NCBI RefSeq assembly: GCF_000143415.4
Contig: NW_003314297.1
Span: 705,612-769,611, forward strand
DNA: 64,000 nt
Reading direction: 5' to 3'
Source of the DNA: Selaginella moellendorffii
Lineage: Eukaryota > Streptophyta > Lycopodiopsida > Selaginellales > Selaginellaceae
Part shown: piece by piece, positions 36,287 through 48,639 of the stretch
How the letters are laid out: each line of letters starts with the position of its first letter
How positions within the stretch are numbered: position 1 is the first letter of the stretch
Translations under genes and position numbers: made by a program
Notes under the pieces: generated by a model
The model's input: the letters and a program-made list of their open reading frames with translations, nothing else
Told to the model about the DNA's origin: nothing
Database searches by the model: none

Positions 36287-36457
36287 TTCCACGAACCCTA
36301 GGCGATCCCGCGCTCTAAAGCGTCCTCTTCACTTCGCCATAGCTAAATGAGAAAACCCTTTTGCGCGGGGAAAGCCCCGACCGTACACAAGGGATCCCGG
36401 TTTTCCGTACCACAAGGGTAACTTTGTTTTTTACGTTGCATTGTTCTCTCTCGTTCC

Positions 36458-38165
36458 TCACACAATAGCTGGGGAGCTATCAAAGCCCTTTCTCACAATC
36501 ACAGGAGGTTCCTAGATATCACCAAGAACGAGAAAAAAAAATCTGGCCATCAAAAAACATCTAGAAACTGTGATTTGATCGTCACTCTTACCTCGTATTC
36601 CTCAAATCTGTGTCCATCGATCGTCATGATGCTGGGAGTGATCCCCGGCGGTGGTGAAAGCCAATCTTGAGCTTCCTCCCAGGCGCTTCTCGCCGTGGAA
36701 CACTCCGGAGTTCTCGGAGAGCTAAAACTCACTGGGCCTTCCCTCGATGCCAAGCTCTTATTAACAAAGCCTGGAGCAAACGCTGTGGTGGAATCTTTAA
36801 CAGCTTTCGCCTAGAGGAAAACCAATTAGAAATATTAGAATGTAAGCATCGTTCTTCATGGAAGGATCAGCCGAGAACCTTGGGCTTGAGAACCACAGCA
36901 TTTCTTCGATATCCCATGACCATCTTGCCTCCAGGATCGATCCGGCTGAAAGTAACTGCAACTTCCAACGTTAGATCAATGCCTTGGAGTGCTATAAGTC
37001 ACTCACCTACATCACCGGCTTGCAGTTGCAATGCTTTGACGCAAGGAGTGATGCCTTCCAAAACGTACATCCTGCTGCTGTTGTTTGGCCAGAACCGAAA
37101 CTGGAATTGCCACTCTTGGCCTTTCGAGTCGCTCATTTTGATCGGTATTCCCTCGGGCGAAGATATGGGAGGAAAAAAAGCCTGACAAAGGAAACACCAC
37201 GAAACGTAAGACCTCACAAATCCCTGCGTAAGTTTGTATGAACTTCAGTACCTCAGCACAAGCTTTTGGGAGCACCAAGCGGCCGATTCGTCCAGCATCA
37301 CTTGCCGTGAGGGTCTTCTCGAATAACGGTACGACGGTGGTGGAGCTTCCACAAGTCAGGAAACACTACTGAATCTCTGAAGAGAGAAAACTAAGAAAAA
37401 AGAAAGAACTAGCAAGCATACCTTCCGTCCGGCGTTTGCTGCTGCCTTTCCTTGTCCGTCACAACGTCCGGGCCCAACTGTTTGTGGCATCCTCCGAGCT
37501 CGTCGATTGCTGGAACGTCCTGCGGTTCCTTTTCTTCAGGGCTTTCTAGCTTTTGCCTTTTAACCGAGCCAGCGAGAGATGCTGCTTGTTCATCCTCGGA
37601 AGATTGATCCGAGGCCTTGACTCTTGTGAGAGATGTGGATTCGGAGGACACATTTGCCGGACCTTCAACTGTCTAAAGTCCCACGGCTGAAATAATAGAA
37701 ATGAAGCTTTGAGTCGTACGATACCTTGCATGGAGTCAATCCTTTCGCGCAGCTCACGCATTCAACCCCACCAAAATCGAGATGAACAAAAGAAGACACT
37801 GATGCAATGCATCCACAGTGGACAGGCTGCATTTCAATATCAAAAACTTAGATCCAAAGACGAAAGAAAACAAACACTCACCTTCTTACAATTGTTACAT
37901 GTTCTCCATCCCGCATCACTGGAATGAAAAGTCTCGCAGAATCTCGATTGCTCGTACACCAACCTGTGAGAAACACCAGCAGCATTTCACCCGTAAATTG
38001 TCCATCTTCACAAAAACATTTTGAAAAGAGTGAATTCACTCACCCGCAGTAGTCGCACAAATCCGCTATTCTCCCCGACTGCAAGCCCCATCCGGATTTC
38101 CACACGCTGCTGTTGGTCGCGGGGCATTTGGTGTTCCAACAGACCTTGCGCTTGAGATGATCCAT
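36458..38165 (-). CDS. VAL/HSI2-type B3 transcriptional repressor lacking a CW domain
   Basis: Nine exons with consistent phases add up to 391 codons plus stop: 38165-38044, 37963-37882, 37826-37725, 37672-37422, 37345-37252, 37181-37007, 36955-36879, 36810-36592 and 36511-36458. The N-terminus has the Cys-rich PHD-like region of VAL proteins ([37 protein letters not shown]). The B3 DNA-binding domain follows ([58 protein letters not shown]). VAL proteins bind RY elements (CATGCA) and silence seed-maturation genes through Polycomb. The normal EEYEEPP linker that leads into the CW zinc finger is present, but the protein stops about 15 residues later, so CW and EAR parts are missing. It lies head-to-tail with SCC3, 171 bp apart. 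Confidence 0.9.
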
Positions 38166-38478
38166 CGCTCCGGTCCTCCTGCCCTAGAAACAGAGATCCC
38201 TATCGCGCGCTCGCGCCTACGGTGCCCCAATGCATCGCTCCCGCGCAAATCTCCACCCGCATTCTAGCTACGTCGAGGAGATCTTGCGAGTGCTTCTTCG
38301 TCCACAGGAACTTTAGGGCTTTGTCTTGGACACGTGTCAAATATCTAAATTGTTCGGATGGTTCCACGTGGACTTACTTAATGTGGAGGCTTTTGAGTAA
38401 ATACATACTTAATGTGGATAAATACAATAGCACAAAAAAAAGGCACCAATCAGTTGTTTTCATTTTCCCCAGTTCGAG

Positions 38479-39142
38479 CTAAGCATAGTTGAGCCGAAAG
38501 ATGTCGTTGAGGACGAAGAGGGAACCCTCGGCCGTGGGAACGAGATGGAACATCTAGAAAAAAATCCACAAAGAAAATCGATTCCAATGATTCAATCCAA
38601 GTAGAAACGAAGAAAATTGATTCGATCCAATCCAACAAGCAAAAGATCGATGGGGGGGACCAAAAGCGCACCAAGAGAAAACGAAAGATCTATGGCGGGA
38701 TCAAACAGATCTAAAGGAAACGAAGTGAAACTTGCTAGCATAAAGCAGGAATCTCTTTCTTCTTCGAGCTCGAGGAGGATCACGCAGGGATCTAAGAACT
38801 CTTGAGCGCCAAGCAAAGAATGGAGGAGGATCATACCTGGCTGAATTTGAGGGGGTGCTCCTCGCCGGGCAGCTGGAGGATCCCGCTGACAAAGACGAGC
38901 ATACCTCCGTGCGCGCCCGAGGGCTGGCAGTCGACCGTGGAGATGTTGTGCTTGCACTGCTGGAAGGGCAAGCTATTGAGCTTGTTGGCGATGTTGGGCG
39001 CGCCCTGGAATTGCTGGCCCTCGAAGGTGAGCATGGACGCGTCCTGGTAGAGCGAGACGAGCCCGGCGCGGTTGGCGTCGAATGTGTTGTAGTAGTGATC
39101 CACGAATGCCCGCGACACCTGATCGGGATCCATGGCCGCCAT
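38479..39142 (-). CDS. NTF2: Nuclear transport factor 2 (NTF2)
   Basis: NTF2 carries Ran-GDP into the nucleus as a homodimer. Two exons, 39142-38837 and 38553-38479, join in phase 0 to give 126 residues, the normal family length. Typical blocks are VSRAFVDHYYNTFDANRAGL, LTFEGQQFQGAPNI, KLNSLPFQQCKHNISTVDCQ and the C-terminal FVLNDIFRLNYA. Start is the first ATG (MAAMDPDQ); a second ATG lies three codons later. The single intron (283 nt) is long for this locus. Confidence 0.95.
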
Positions 39143-39372
39143 CGATCGGAGCCCCTGCGCGAAGAACCCTAGTTTTTGCTTGGCGAGTTATAATCTATTC
39201 CTTTTTTCCGGTTTGCTTTATTACACTTTTATATCATAGTTGCTGACTCAGCCCTAGCATGTGTGGCAAGTGACGTGTCAGGTGAGTTGGCGTGGCGAGA
39301 TGCCAGAGAGACATGTGGCACTGACCTGGCAGATGCCCTATGTGTGGGGCACCTGCCAAGTGTCACCGCGGC

Positions 39373-39649
39373 NNNNNNNNNNNNNNNNNNNNNNNNNNNN
39401 NNNNNNNNNNNNNNNNNNNNNNNNNNNNNNNNNNNNNNNNNNNNNNNNNNNNNNNNNNNNNNNNNNNNNNNNNNNNNNNNNNNNNNNNNNNNNNNNNNNN
39501 NNNNNNNNNNNNNNNNNNNNNNNNNNNNNNNNNNNNNNNNNNNNNNNNNNNNNNNNNNNNNNNNNNNNNNNNNNNNNNNNNNNNNNNNNNNNNNNNNNNN
39601 NNNNNNNNNNNNNNNNNNNNNNNNNNNNNNNNNNNNNNNNNNNNNNNNN
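39373..39649. other. Assembly gap (N run)
   Basis: 277 N characters. It hides the 5' end of the oleosin gene. The ~100 bp to its left are rich in TGGCA/TGTCA motifs and may be a short repeat that stopped assembly. Confidence 0.99.
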
Positions 39650-39979
39650 GGGATTCTGGCGGCGTTAGCGCTGGCGGGCACAGTGATCACCGTGACGGTG
39701 GTGGGCTTTATCATCGCCTCGCCCTTCCTGCTCTTCTTTAGCCCCGTGCTGGTGCCGCTTGGCACGCTCTTCGTGATCGGCACCGGGATGTTTGCGGTGT
39801 TTTGCTCTGCGGTGTCGTGGCTCTACCAGTACATGCGCGGCGGACACCCTCCAGGCTCGGACAAGATCGACACGGTGAGGAGGAGGATAGCTGAGTCCGC
39901 ACATCATTTGAGCGAGAAGACGCAGGGCACTGGCGGTGATATCAGCCGCTACTTGCAGGACGCAGCCAAGGCTTCGTAA
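39650..39979 (+). CDS. Oleosin, 3' part (5' end in gap)
   Basis: Oleosins coat lipid bodies with a hairpin of hydrophobic residues dipping into the oil core. The frame open from the gap reads a long hydrophobic run followed by the proline knot PFLLFFSPVLVP, which matches PX5SPX3P, then the second hydrophobic arm and an amphipathic C-terminus (YMRGGHPPGSDKIDTVRRRI). It stops with TAA at 39977-39979. About 109 residues are visible. Most of the first hydrophobic arm and the N-terminal region are lost in the gap. Confidence 0.93.
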   Translation, partial: GILAALALAGTVITVTVVGFIIASPFLLFFSPVLVPLGTLFVIGTGMFAVFCSAVSWLYQYMRGGHPPGSDKIDTVRRRIAESAHHLSEKTQGTGGDISRYLQDAAKAS

Positions 39980-40019
39980 GATCTTCCGGCTAAGCATCCG
40001 AGCCAGCTCTGCAGCGATT

Positions 40020-41160
40020 TCCATTCCCTTTAGCTGTTTCTCTCAGAATCGAGAGGAGTTTCCTCGATCGATCGATGAAACTCCATTCTCTTTGTCCTAA
40101 GTTTGTAGCTTTGCAGCAGAGCTTCTTTTTGTGTTCGTTGTCATGTGGTGAATAAGAAACTCCCAGAATCTCTGAATATCTCCTTTCTAATTGTAGAATC
40201 TCCTTCTTATTAGTATTTCATTCTTTAAACTACAATATATTCATAGAATAAGTATATTTGTAACCAAGTATTCTTCACTCTTAAGAATTTATTTGTCTAT
40301 CTATCTGAACACACTTCAGCATCCAAAAATATATACTCATATATTTGAGTGTCATATGTGGTTGTGATGTATGCTCACGTCTACTTTGTCTCCGTCCATC
40401 ATCTCTCTGTCACTAGCACTTGTCCCCGCCTAACACAGATAAATTCTGGCGCCAGCCCCATGGCTGCCGAGGGCGGGAGTTTATGCAAACATTCGACAAA
40501 GGACAATCTTGGGAATCTCGGTAAACGAGCCTAGCAACCTGGGATCAAAACAAAAGCGCTCTTTGATTGAATGTCACTGAGAAATGAGGTGTTTTGGTGG
40601 CATGTCCTGTATAACCCAATCTTATGGACGGTCTAAATGTGAATTTGTCCTAGTAGATATTAGGTTAATACATGATGTCCATTATATAGATTACTAGTAG
40701 ACTAGAGCCAATGTGTTTTAATATGGAATCACCTTTAGTGCATATTGCGCAGCAAATGCTAGTACAAAAATCAATAATTTTAAACAACTTTTTCTTTTGA
40801 TATTTTTATAGGTATATATATAAACACACAATACTATACAGCATATGCTATATATTTAGAACACTAATATATTCCCAAAGTGAAAAAGAAGAATTACTCA
40901 GTAAATATTATTGATAAATATATTATATGCATTATTACTTTGGAATATGAATATATTTAGAATACTAAGATTTTAATACTCAACCCAGAAAACAATTAAA
41001 ATAAATTTTCTAATTATAATGTTTTTATAGTTATAAAAATAAATATATTTATTACACTTTCAGACAATAAAAAATAAAAGAAGAATTACTAAAAATAAAT
41101 TTTATTAATTAGAATTTACATGTAAAGTATGTTTTTTACTGGGATTATATATTACTACCC
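40020..41160. other. Oleosin 3' flank and AT-rich DNA
   Basis: Starts with likely 3' UTR and continues as AT-rich DNA. No gene seen on either strand. Confidence 0.6.
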
Positions 41161-41166
41161 AGACCC

Positions 41167-41319
41167 GTGTTACTAACATGGACCGTGATCCCGGCCGTGG
41201 TCACCGGGATCACGGTCCGTGTTAGTAACACGGACCACTGTTCACGAACACGGCCGTGGGAACACGACCCATGGCCGTGTTCGTGAAACACGGTGAACAC
41301 GGCTGGGATCCCGGCCGTG
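41167..41319. repeat. Cluster of three GC-rich hairpins
   Basis: Hairpin 1 has 28-nt arms, 41167-41194 and 41204-41231, one mismatch, 9-nt loop. Hairpin 2 has arms of about 21 nt, 41240-41260 and 41268-41289, with one mismatch and one unpaired base. Hairpin 3 is a near-palindrome 41298-41319 centred on GGGATCCC. All share ACACGG/CCGTGT text and stand out sharply from the AT-rich surroundings. Confidence 0.9.
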
Positions 41320-41339
41320 TTCGTAACACTGACCCAGAC

Positions 41340-43190
41340 TCATAGAAATGTAAAGAAGAACTACTAAGATTAATTATTATTAATTAGTATATATTATTTA
41401 TGTTTACTTGGAATATGAATAAATATATAACCAAGATTAAGAACATTAATATATTACTAAGACCCAAACATAACCTAAAAAAATATTGTACATATCCTTA
41501 AACTCAAACACCTAGAAATGGAATCGAAATAAATCAATTTAATTTTAAGTAATATAGATATTAGCAAATAATTACTTTGCCATGTTCTTTTTTTAGAATA
41601 TAAAACAATAAAGTTTAAGAACACTAATCTACTACCCAGACCCAAGTAAAATTAAGAGAAGAAATACAAAAACATAATTGTTATTAAGATATAAACTATA
41701 AATTTAAAACCTGATATTCTATGTTTGTAAGATTTATAAAGGTGTTTAATTTATTTGTACTAAGACTAAGCTAACCCACACCTTGAGCATCAACGTCATG
41801 TTTGAAATGTAATAGAGAGAGGCAATCTATATGGAATTGTTGTAATTGCCCAATCAATACATCAATATAGCTTATCAATTAGTGAGGGGTGACTCTATCT
41901 ATAAACGAAACATATACATAAAGAAGAAAATTGTAAGACAAGATAAGTGCCATCTTAGTTATATTAACTGATTGAAAGTCAAAATGAATTTTAATCATAG
42001 TATCCAAGTTAGGAAATTATATTCTTGGCCCAATGGTTTCTAAATAACATCCCCTATACAATCACCAGCACACAGCAATCAAGCCCTACAAGAACCCTAA
42101 GAGCTGTTGTTCTCATGCCCACACAATTCCTCACAAGAGTTTTTCAGGAGCCAAAAAAAATTGATAAGCAATGTAGGAGGGCCATAGACTTATAACATGC
42201 AACATTTTTTGTTGCCTACTGTCCACGCTTATTCCCTAGCAATTCTTTACCCCAGCACCTAGTCTCCGCCCACAAATTCAAATAGTAAATGCTCATCATA
42301 GAACTGAGTGCTAATAGCAAACTGGATCAATTAATTTCCTATGGCACTCCTCTATTGGATAGCCATGGCACTCCACTTGGCGCTCCACTGCTCCAAAATG
42401 CTGGCCATAGCACTCCACTACTAGTCCAGCCCTAGGGAAAGAAGTGAGAACTAGGATGGAAGAGAGCATATGCATGAGTCAAGCATGGCAACCATCCATA
42501 AACCCTAGAGCTCCTAGGCTTTCCACTTAGTGGCTGCTGACCACCCCTGTGGTGGTGTTGGTCACCTCCTCTCCCGCTTCTCCACAAACCCTAGAGCTCT
42601 TGGGTGGCCATTGACCACCACAAATATCCCTATGCCATAAAGATCCCTATTGCTGCCTCTCTCTTGACAATTGCCTCTTCTTATTGAGGAAGAAAACTTG
42701 CTTGAAGAAACTCCCAATGATCATCAAGCTCCTCAAATCTTGGACACATCCTCCTCCTCAAGCTGCATTTTGAGCACATAGCTTCCTCCTCCACATGGCT
42801 CCAATGCCATTGCCAGCCCTACCACTCATGATTGGCTTGTAGAGCTGGGGATGCTCCTCATCTATGAGTTCCAGAGCAAGGGCAATGGCTGAATCGAACA
42901 GGTAGATGTAGTTGGAAGTGATGGACATCTTGGGACATGATGCATTCACTTTCACGTGATGGAGACAAAGTAGAACAAGAAAAACTTTACCTTGAGGAGA
43001 TCATTGACATTGCTGGTGATTGCTTCTGGGATGAGCTCAACAACTAGCAAGGTGTTGTTCTAGAGAACTTGGAGGCAGGGAATGCCATCCTGAAAGAGCA
43101 ATGTGAGTCCTCCAAATTTGGAATAGGGGCTCGATGCCAAGTACTTTGTCAGACTCTAGACAACTAGAATAGTAGTTCATCAAGATGGAT
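41340..43190. other. Intergenic DNA, no gene recognised
   Basis: AT-rich to about 42000, then less so. Short ORFs (for example 42758-42955 minus) carry no recognisable motif. CCACCACC-rich text near 42540-42620 looks like simple repeat. Confidence 0.5.
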
Positions 43191-43194
43191 TTGT

Positions 43195-44061
43195 TGGGAG
43201 ATCTAGTGATGGGATAACCATTGGGAAGTCCAAGGCTAAAGTGAATACGGACCGACAAGCAGGGTAGCTTGGTGAAGTGTTCAAAAGCCGGCTCTAGTTC
43301 CCTTGGGAGATCGAATGGCCAATACTCCCAGTCCAAGAGTGGGTGGCACTATCTACTTGGATACTTGGCATGGCTTAACAGAACTTCGCTCTAGGCCCAT
43401 GGCTAGAGCACCCAAAGGCGGAAAGTGGGGAGCGTACCCATAAGGCTCGCATAAGGCCACAGTGTTTTGAAATGTTGTTCTAAAGTCCCAGACTATGGAA
43501 AGGAAGAAGAGTGGTCCTTTGGTGTAGTGACCAAGAATACAGTCATGTGGTGAGGAAATCTTAGAGGACGATGGGACTTAGTAGTCAGGCTTGTGGGCCT
43601 TGTCCCAGTGGTGGTATTGGTGAACACGGCCATGGACAGAAAAGGGACTTGGTGGAGACTGTAAAAAGGATATTGAGGAAGGTTATTCCCCATGTCTGCA
43701 GGCATCTTTAGAATGCTAAAGAGTGGACCTAAGATAGTCACTCATGGATGGATAGCTTAGTCTTTGAGAGACATGACTGTGATGCAGGTGGTGTTAGACC
43801 ACCGATGTGACCAAGGTGAATGGGCATGGCTTTAGCGTAATGGGCTAGTATGTCGGTGGTACCTTGGGGTGTCAGTCATTGGATCGGACATGTGAAGCAC
43901 TTGGACCAAGTAAAAAGGTTGAGTGGCATGGATGCCAATTCTCAGGGCTAGTAAGCCCCAAGTCTTGAATTAAACTTATGAAGGTTGTCCATGAGGTTCC
44001 TCCAAGTGGTCGGAGGTGTGGTTAAGTGATTAAAGTAGAAAGGAAAAATTAATTACTTATA
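43195..44061 (+). mobile_element. Truncated LTR F of the A/B family
   Basis: Co-linear with the 3' half of the family LTR: CACTGGGAAGTCCAAG-type start, GGTAGCTTGGTGAAGTGTTC, CCCATGGCTAGAGCACC, and GAGGTGTGGTTAAGTGA near the end, finishing AATTACTTATA (family end GTCGCTTACA). The 5' half with the hexamer tract is absent and no PBS follows. Confidence 0.8.
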
Positions 44062-44093
44062 TCGAGGTTAAACTCAGGCCAGCAAACTTGAGA

Positions 44094-44243
44094 ACTTTGG
44101 CTACTCGGGGGCCCAAGGTTATTCAAATAACCTCGGCCCCTCTAGCCACTAAAGTGCATAAGATCAAGTTTGGGCTAGCCACCTCGGGCACTTTAGCCAC
44201 CCAAGGTTATTCAAACAACCTTAGCCTCTCGAGTAGCCAAAGT
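44094..44243. repeat. 150-bp inverted repeat
   Basis: ACTTTGGCTACTCG at 44094 is matched by its complement CGAGTAGCCAAAGT ending at 44243. Inside lie CCCAAGGTTATTCAAATAACC and CCCAAGGTTATTCAAACAACC-type hairpins. It resembles a MITE or foldback just after the truncated LTR. Confidence 0.75.
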
Positions 44244-44259
44244 GCCTGAGGTACTTGAT

Positions 44260-45530
44260 ATTTTTTCTTTTTTTCTTTTACTATTTGAATTTTTTATTAT
44301 TTTTGTTTAGTTTAACTAACAAAATGTCTTCTCTTGTAGAAAAGGAAAATAGTACTACCTAAAAAGGCTGTTAAAGCCAAGAAAACATGAGAAATTAAAT
44401 TCAACACTAGTGAAAATATTACAATTGACATATCTATTGACACATCGTGCAATAAATTTTAAAACAAAAGTTGCATCAAGACCATTTAGATGTGGTAAGG
44501 GAAACTTATTGCCACCTTCATAAAACTCACTTTGGGCAAATATAGGCTATCACAGCTCTTATTACTTTCTAACTCACTCTATATTCTACATCTTTTAATT
44601 TGCCATAAACATATGTTATCAAGTTCTCACATTGGAGGAGAAGCTCTTCAAAAAGCACTTGAACTACTATAACACTCTTGAGAGGATACATTTATAATCT
44701 TTAGATACTAGTGCAATTTACATTGGTCCATTCAAAACAAGGAGTTAAGATCCTTCATTCTAACTTATCTACGCAAAAATTTCTTCATTCATTGCAAAAT
44801 TACTTACTTGTAAAGCATTTTTCATTACCCTTACCAAGGAGAGTGCCCAAAGTATGCAGTAATAGTAAACTCAACCCATGGCATTTGAAAAGCACTTAAA
44901 ATATGCTGAAAAACATCACACCTAAAACTCTAACCCAAACTCTAAACCCTGCTGATGTGTCAAAAAACATTTAACATGAAGATGCAATGCAAAAAATTGC
45001 ATATATAACATTAATTTAGACTTTGCCATGCATATGTGGCAAACACTAATGCATACTTATGTATTAAAAAAAAGTTATGCTCAAAATATTATTTTGTGAA
45101 TCACAGTGTGTTACAATAATTTAAGCATGTATGTGGTTTTTTTTCATATATATATTTTTGAAGCATGCAAGATTTTTTATCAGGCCATTGGGGGGTGTAC
45201 CTCCCCTCCAAAATTGTAATAAAGAACTGCTTGTCATAATTGGATGGACTTTTGTCATAGTTGTCATAGTTGGATTTTTTAAGAATTGAGTTCTAATTTA
45301 AAAATAGCAATTTAAAAATATTTGCTATGCACTATAAGACACTGAATCTAAATAATTACAATCAGTTATCAATCCTTCAGCATCCCAAATGCAAAATCCA
45401 CTATCAAAGCTAGCACTCACAACATATACTAAAATTCTAGTGGCCAAAGTTGCACACAGTTCTAAAGGTTTGTAAGCATTTTTATTCAAAAATTATGTGT
45501 TAGATAAGAAATTCTGTAAAAACAATTCTT
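44260..45530. other. AT-rich intergenic DNA, no gene seen
   Basis: No recognisable feature apart from poly-T/poly-A runs. It contains the downstream flank of NOC2. Confidence 0.55.
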
Positions 45531-45533
45531 TTG

Positions 45534-48500
45534 TTATTTGGTTCTTTGCTTCTGTTTAGAAGATCTCTTTCTTTTCTTGTTTGCTGGCTTTTGTGTTGCT
45601 TCATCATCGTTAGAACGCACGCCTTCATCGTCTTGCTCATCGTCATCCGAGAGAAGAAGATCTTCGACCCTGTCCTCCTCGACCCCCGCTTGATCGCCTT
45701 TCTCTTTCTCCTCCTCTTTTTGTTGCTTCTTCGTAAGAATCTCAGTCCTGCAATTATACCCGATCAAACAAAACCTGGAGAAGAAGTTGAGATTCAGACC
45801 CTGCTCTCTTCTTTTGTTGATGCCATTTCTTGTTAAACAACTCCTTGGCCTTGCCATCGTCTCGAGCGAGCTCGTCCTCGTCCGGCTTTTGCTTTACCTC
45901 CACACTGCAACAAGAGAGTAAATAAAAAGAGGTACTAGAGAAACGAGAAAACAACCTTGTTTCTACAAGAGCTTGCCGCCGTTCTTTCGCTCGTTCTCGT
46001 AGAACGTTGCAATATTGAAACAATGGACTTGTTCCAGCCTCCCTCTCAGCCTGTTCGTGAAAAGGCTTGAGAGAGAAAAGAAAACCACCAAGCGCATGCA
46101 CGTACCTTTAGAAAGGATGCAACAGCTTCGCTATCTTTTGGAGAGAACGAGACCCCTTCCCGCTTCTTTGTCACAAACTCTACATTTCGTTCAATCTGAA
46201 ATAACAAAGTTCAGTGCTGGAAAAATTAAAACCGTGAAAGTTGTCTTGCCTGTTCAACGAGCTGCCTCGCTAGCCTTCTAAAACGGTCGACATTCGTTTC
46301 TTTCACGAATCGACGGAGTTGAGCGAGGGGAATCAGAGCCAGCTCAGGAAACGCCACGGAGTAACACCACTGCGTCAAATGCTCAGCAAGCTGCTCGAGC
46401 ACCGTGTTCACGCATTCTTCCTGAAAGGCCCTCGTCTTCACCACTGGTTTACCCACCTACAAATCACCAGCATGAGTCACTTGAAGAAACTAAAAAACAC
46501 GCGTTTACCTTGATCACGACATGAAAATCTACGCTGTCCCCAGCTCCTCCAGTTGGCGGCTTTTTCATCTCTTTAAAATCGAGCATATCCAGCAGCACGG
46601 GAGCAACTGGGATGAACGTATTCGTGGCCGCTGCCAATCTGTTAAGCATCACCGCGCACTGCATTCGCAGAGGAAAGTAGCGAGCAGTAGGAACGAGACG
46701 AGAGACGCCCCCGAGAATTTGAGCCAGTGGATACGCTAGAGGCTGAAGATTGTCCTTGCCAGTGTAAGCGCTCACTACTTTCACCCACAGTTCCAGCGAA
46801 GCCATGTACTGCCAGCAGTAAACTTTCTTGAAGGAATCCTGGAAAGTAAATATTCTATCAGCGTCACCGTCTTGAAGACAAAGCAGAGAAAACACTTACC
46901 TTGGATTTTACAGTGAGTGCGTTTCGGAGTATAATAGCCAGCTGCTTGATAAAAGTAAAGGCGCATTGGTACGAGACAGCAATGTCGACGCCATAGAGCT
47001 CCACTACACAATTTGCCAGGAATTGTATCCGAGGAAGAGTTGTCGCGCTTACAAACTTTGCGCTAGAAACGAACTGCTTGTAGATGGTCTTTGAGCAGGA
47101 CTCGAGGCAATCCGTGCCAAGTTGCATGGCCATGTCGCGGATGCACGAGAAAGCTACGAAAGACAAGGATTGTTCGCCGGTGCTCCAGAAATGAAACGCA
47201 GCCTAGACAAGGAAATGGCTGAGAGTTGAAGAACATCTAGAAAAGTATCTGCATACCTTCAGAAACTTCCTTCCCAGAGCTGGAAACTCACCAAGAACAA
47301 CGATCGACGGCCTCAAACGTCTCAAGGTAAACGAGATCATCCGGTTGTCCGTCATCTGGTTTAACACATGTAGCGCGCTGGCCAGGTACGACTTGACAAA
47401 CGGGAACAGCTTCTTCCAGCGGCCAATTTTCTTGAGATCCTCCGTAGCCACCTTTTTCTCTTGATGAATATGCAGCATTTTCTTGAAGATCCCATCGAGC
47501 TCAGAGAGAATAAAGACCATGACCTTGTTGAAAACGTTGCTGCTATTGATGACAAATCGCTCCGAGAGCTCCTCCTCCGCCCCCTCCCCATAGTGACATG
47601 CGCTGCGAAAAGCACCAAGTAGCTTCCGCAGCGCGGCATAGTTCTCCTTTTCCTTGACAGCTATGATCCAAGTTTCTACGTGAGCAATCGTCAGGGAGTC
47701 TTCTTCCTTGTCACGAGACGTTGGCTTCTCAGCATCGTCTTGTTCCTATAAAGAATAACTCGGATAACAAATCAAAAGAAACCAGGCAAGCCGTACCTCT
47801 TCTTCGTCTTCTTTGAACCCAAGAAGTTCTTGATCATGTTCCTCAAGGAACTTATAAAACTCTGGATCCTGCATAGCAGATTACAATACAATCGTTAAAG
47901 CGTCAGACTAGTTCTGAGCTACCTTCCCCTTGAGTTTCTCGAGATCCATTTTGTGCTTCTCAATCTCGGATTTGAACTTTTTGTTCTCGTTTTTAACTTC
48001 CGCGTTATCCCCATCATCTGGAAGACCAAAGTTAGCTAGATAAATCTTAGACAAACAAAAAGAATACCGCTTTCGGAATCGTCTTCCACATCAGGTGGAG
48101 TGATGTCAATAAAGTCTTCTTCCTCTCCATCGACCTGATCGGATGACACCATTTTAGTGCTGTTTTAGTTCGTGGTCTTACGGCTCACCTCTGGAAGAGG
48201 AGCGTCGGGATCACTCGCGTCGTCAGAACCGACTCCATTTTCAACATCATCATCGCCATCGTCAAGGAAATCTCCATCCATGAGCTCATCCACATTCATC
48301 TCCTCCATTTTCCTACAAGAAAATGGAAATTTGTCAATTTATCAATTTGTCTTCCGCAATTGAGACGTACTTCTTCTTCTTCGTCGACGCATCGGCAGCA
48401 TTTTCCGCGAGGGCCGCCTTGCGACGCTTGTCTTCTGCAACAAGGATTAGATGCACTCACTGCAAAACCGCGATTTTTCTTCCATACCCAGTGCCGCTTC

Positions 48501-48612
48501 TTTGTGGCGGAGCGCATTTCGCATGGGCTTGAGCTTCCGGCGCTTGGCGATCACCGACTTGAGATGCTTCTTCGTGAATTTCTTGACGCTCTTGGGCGCT
48601 TTCTTCCCCATT
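45534..48612 (-). CDS. NOC2: Nucleolar complex protein 2 (NOC2), ribosome biogenesis
   Basis: NOC2 pairs with NOC1 and NOC3 to move pre-60S particles through the nucleolus. The gene reads minus from MGKKAPKSVKKFTKKHLKS (ATG 48612) to the stop at 45534-45536, in roughly ten exons with short introns. There is a basic nucleolar N-terminus, a long acidic stretch (DDGDDDVENG, EVDGEEEDFIDITPPDVEDD) and then the helical NOC2 core. Core markers are AHVETWIIAVKEKENYAALR, NRMISFTLRRLRPSIVVL, NCVVELYGVDIAVSYQCAF, AYPLAQILGGVSRLVPTARY and FPLRMQCAVMLNRL. An acidic then Lys-rich C-terminus (KPANKKRKRSSKQKQ) closes it. The start lies just after a short leader, with no in-frame upstream ATG seen. Confidence 0.93.
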
Positions 48613-48639
48613 GCTCAGATATCCCAAAACCCTAGCAAG

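Noticed and set aside
39263-39668. ORFs running through the N run
   Set aside because: Translation through N is meaningless; only the part after 39650 is supported.
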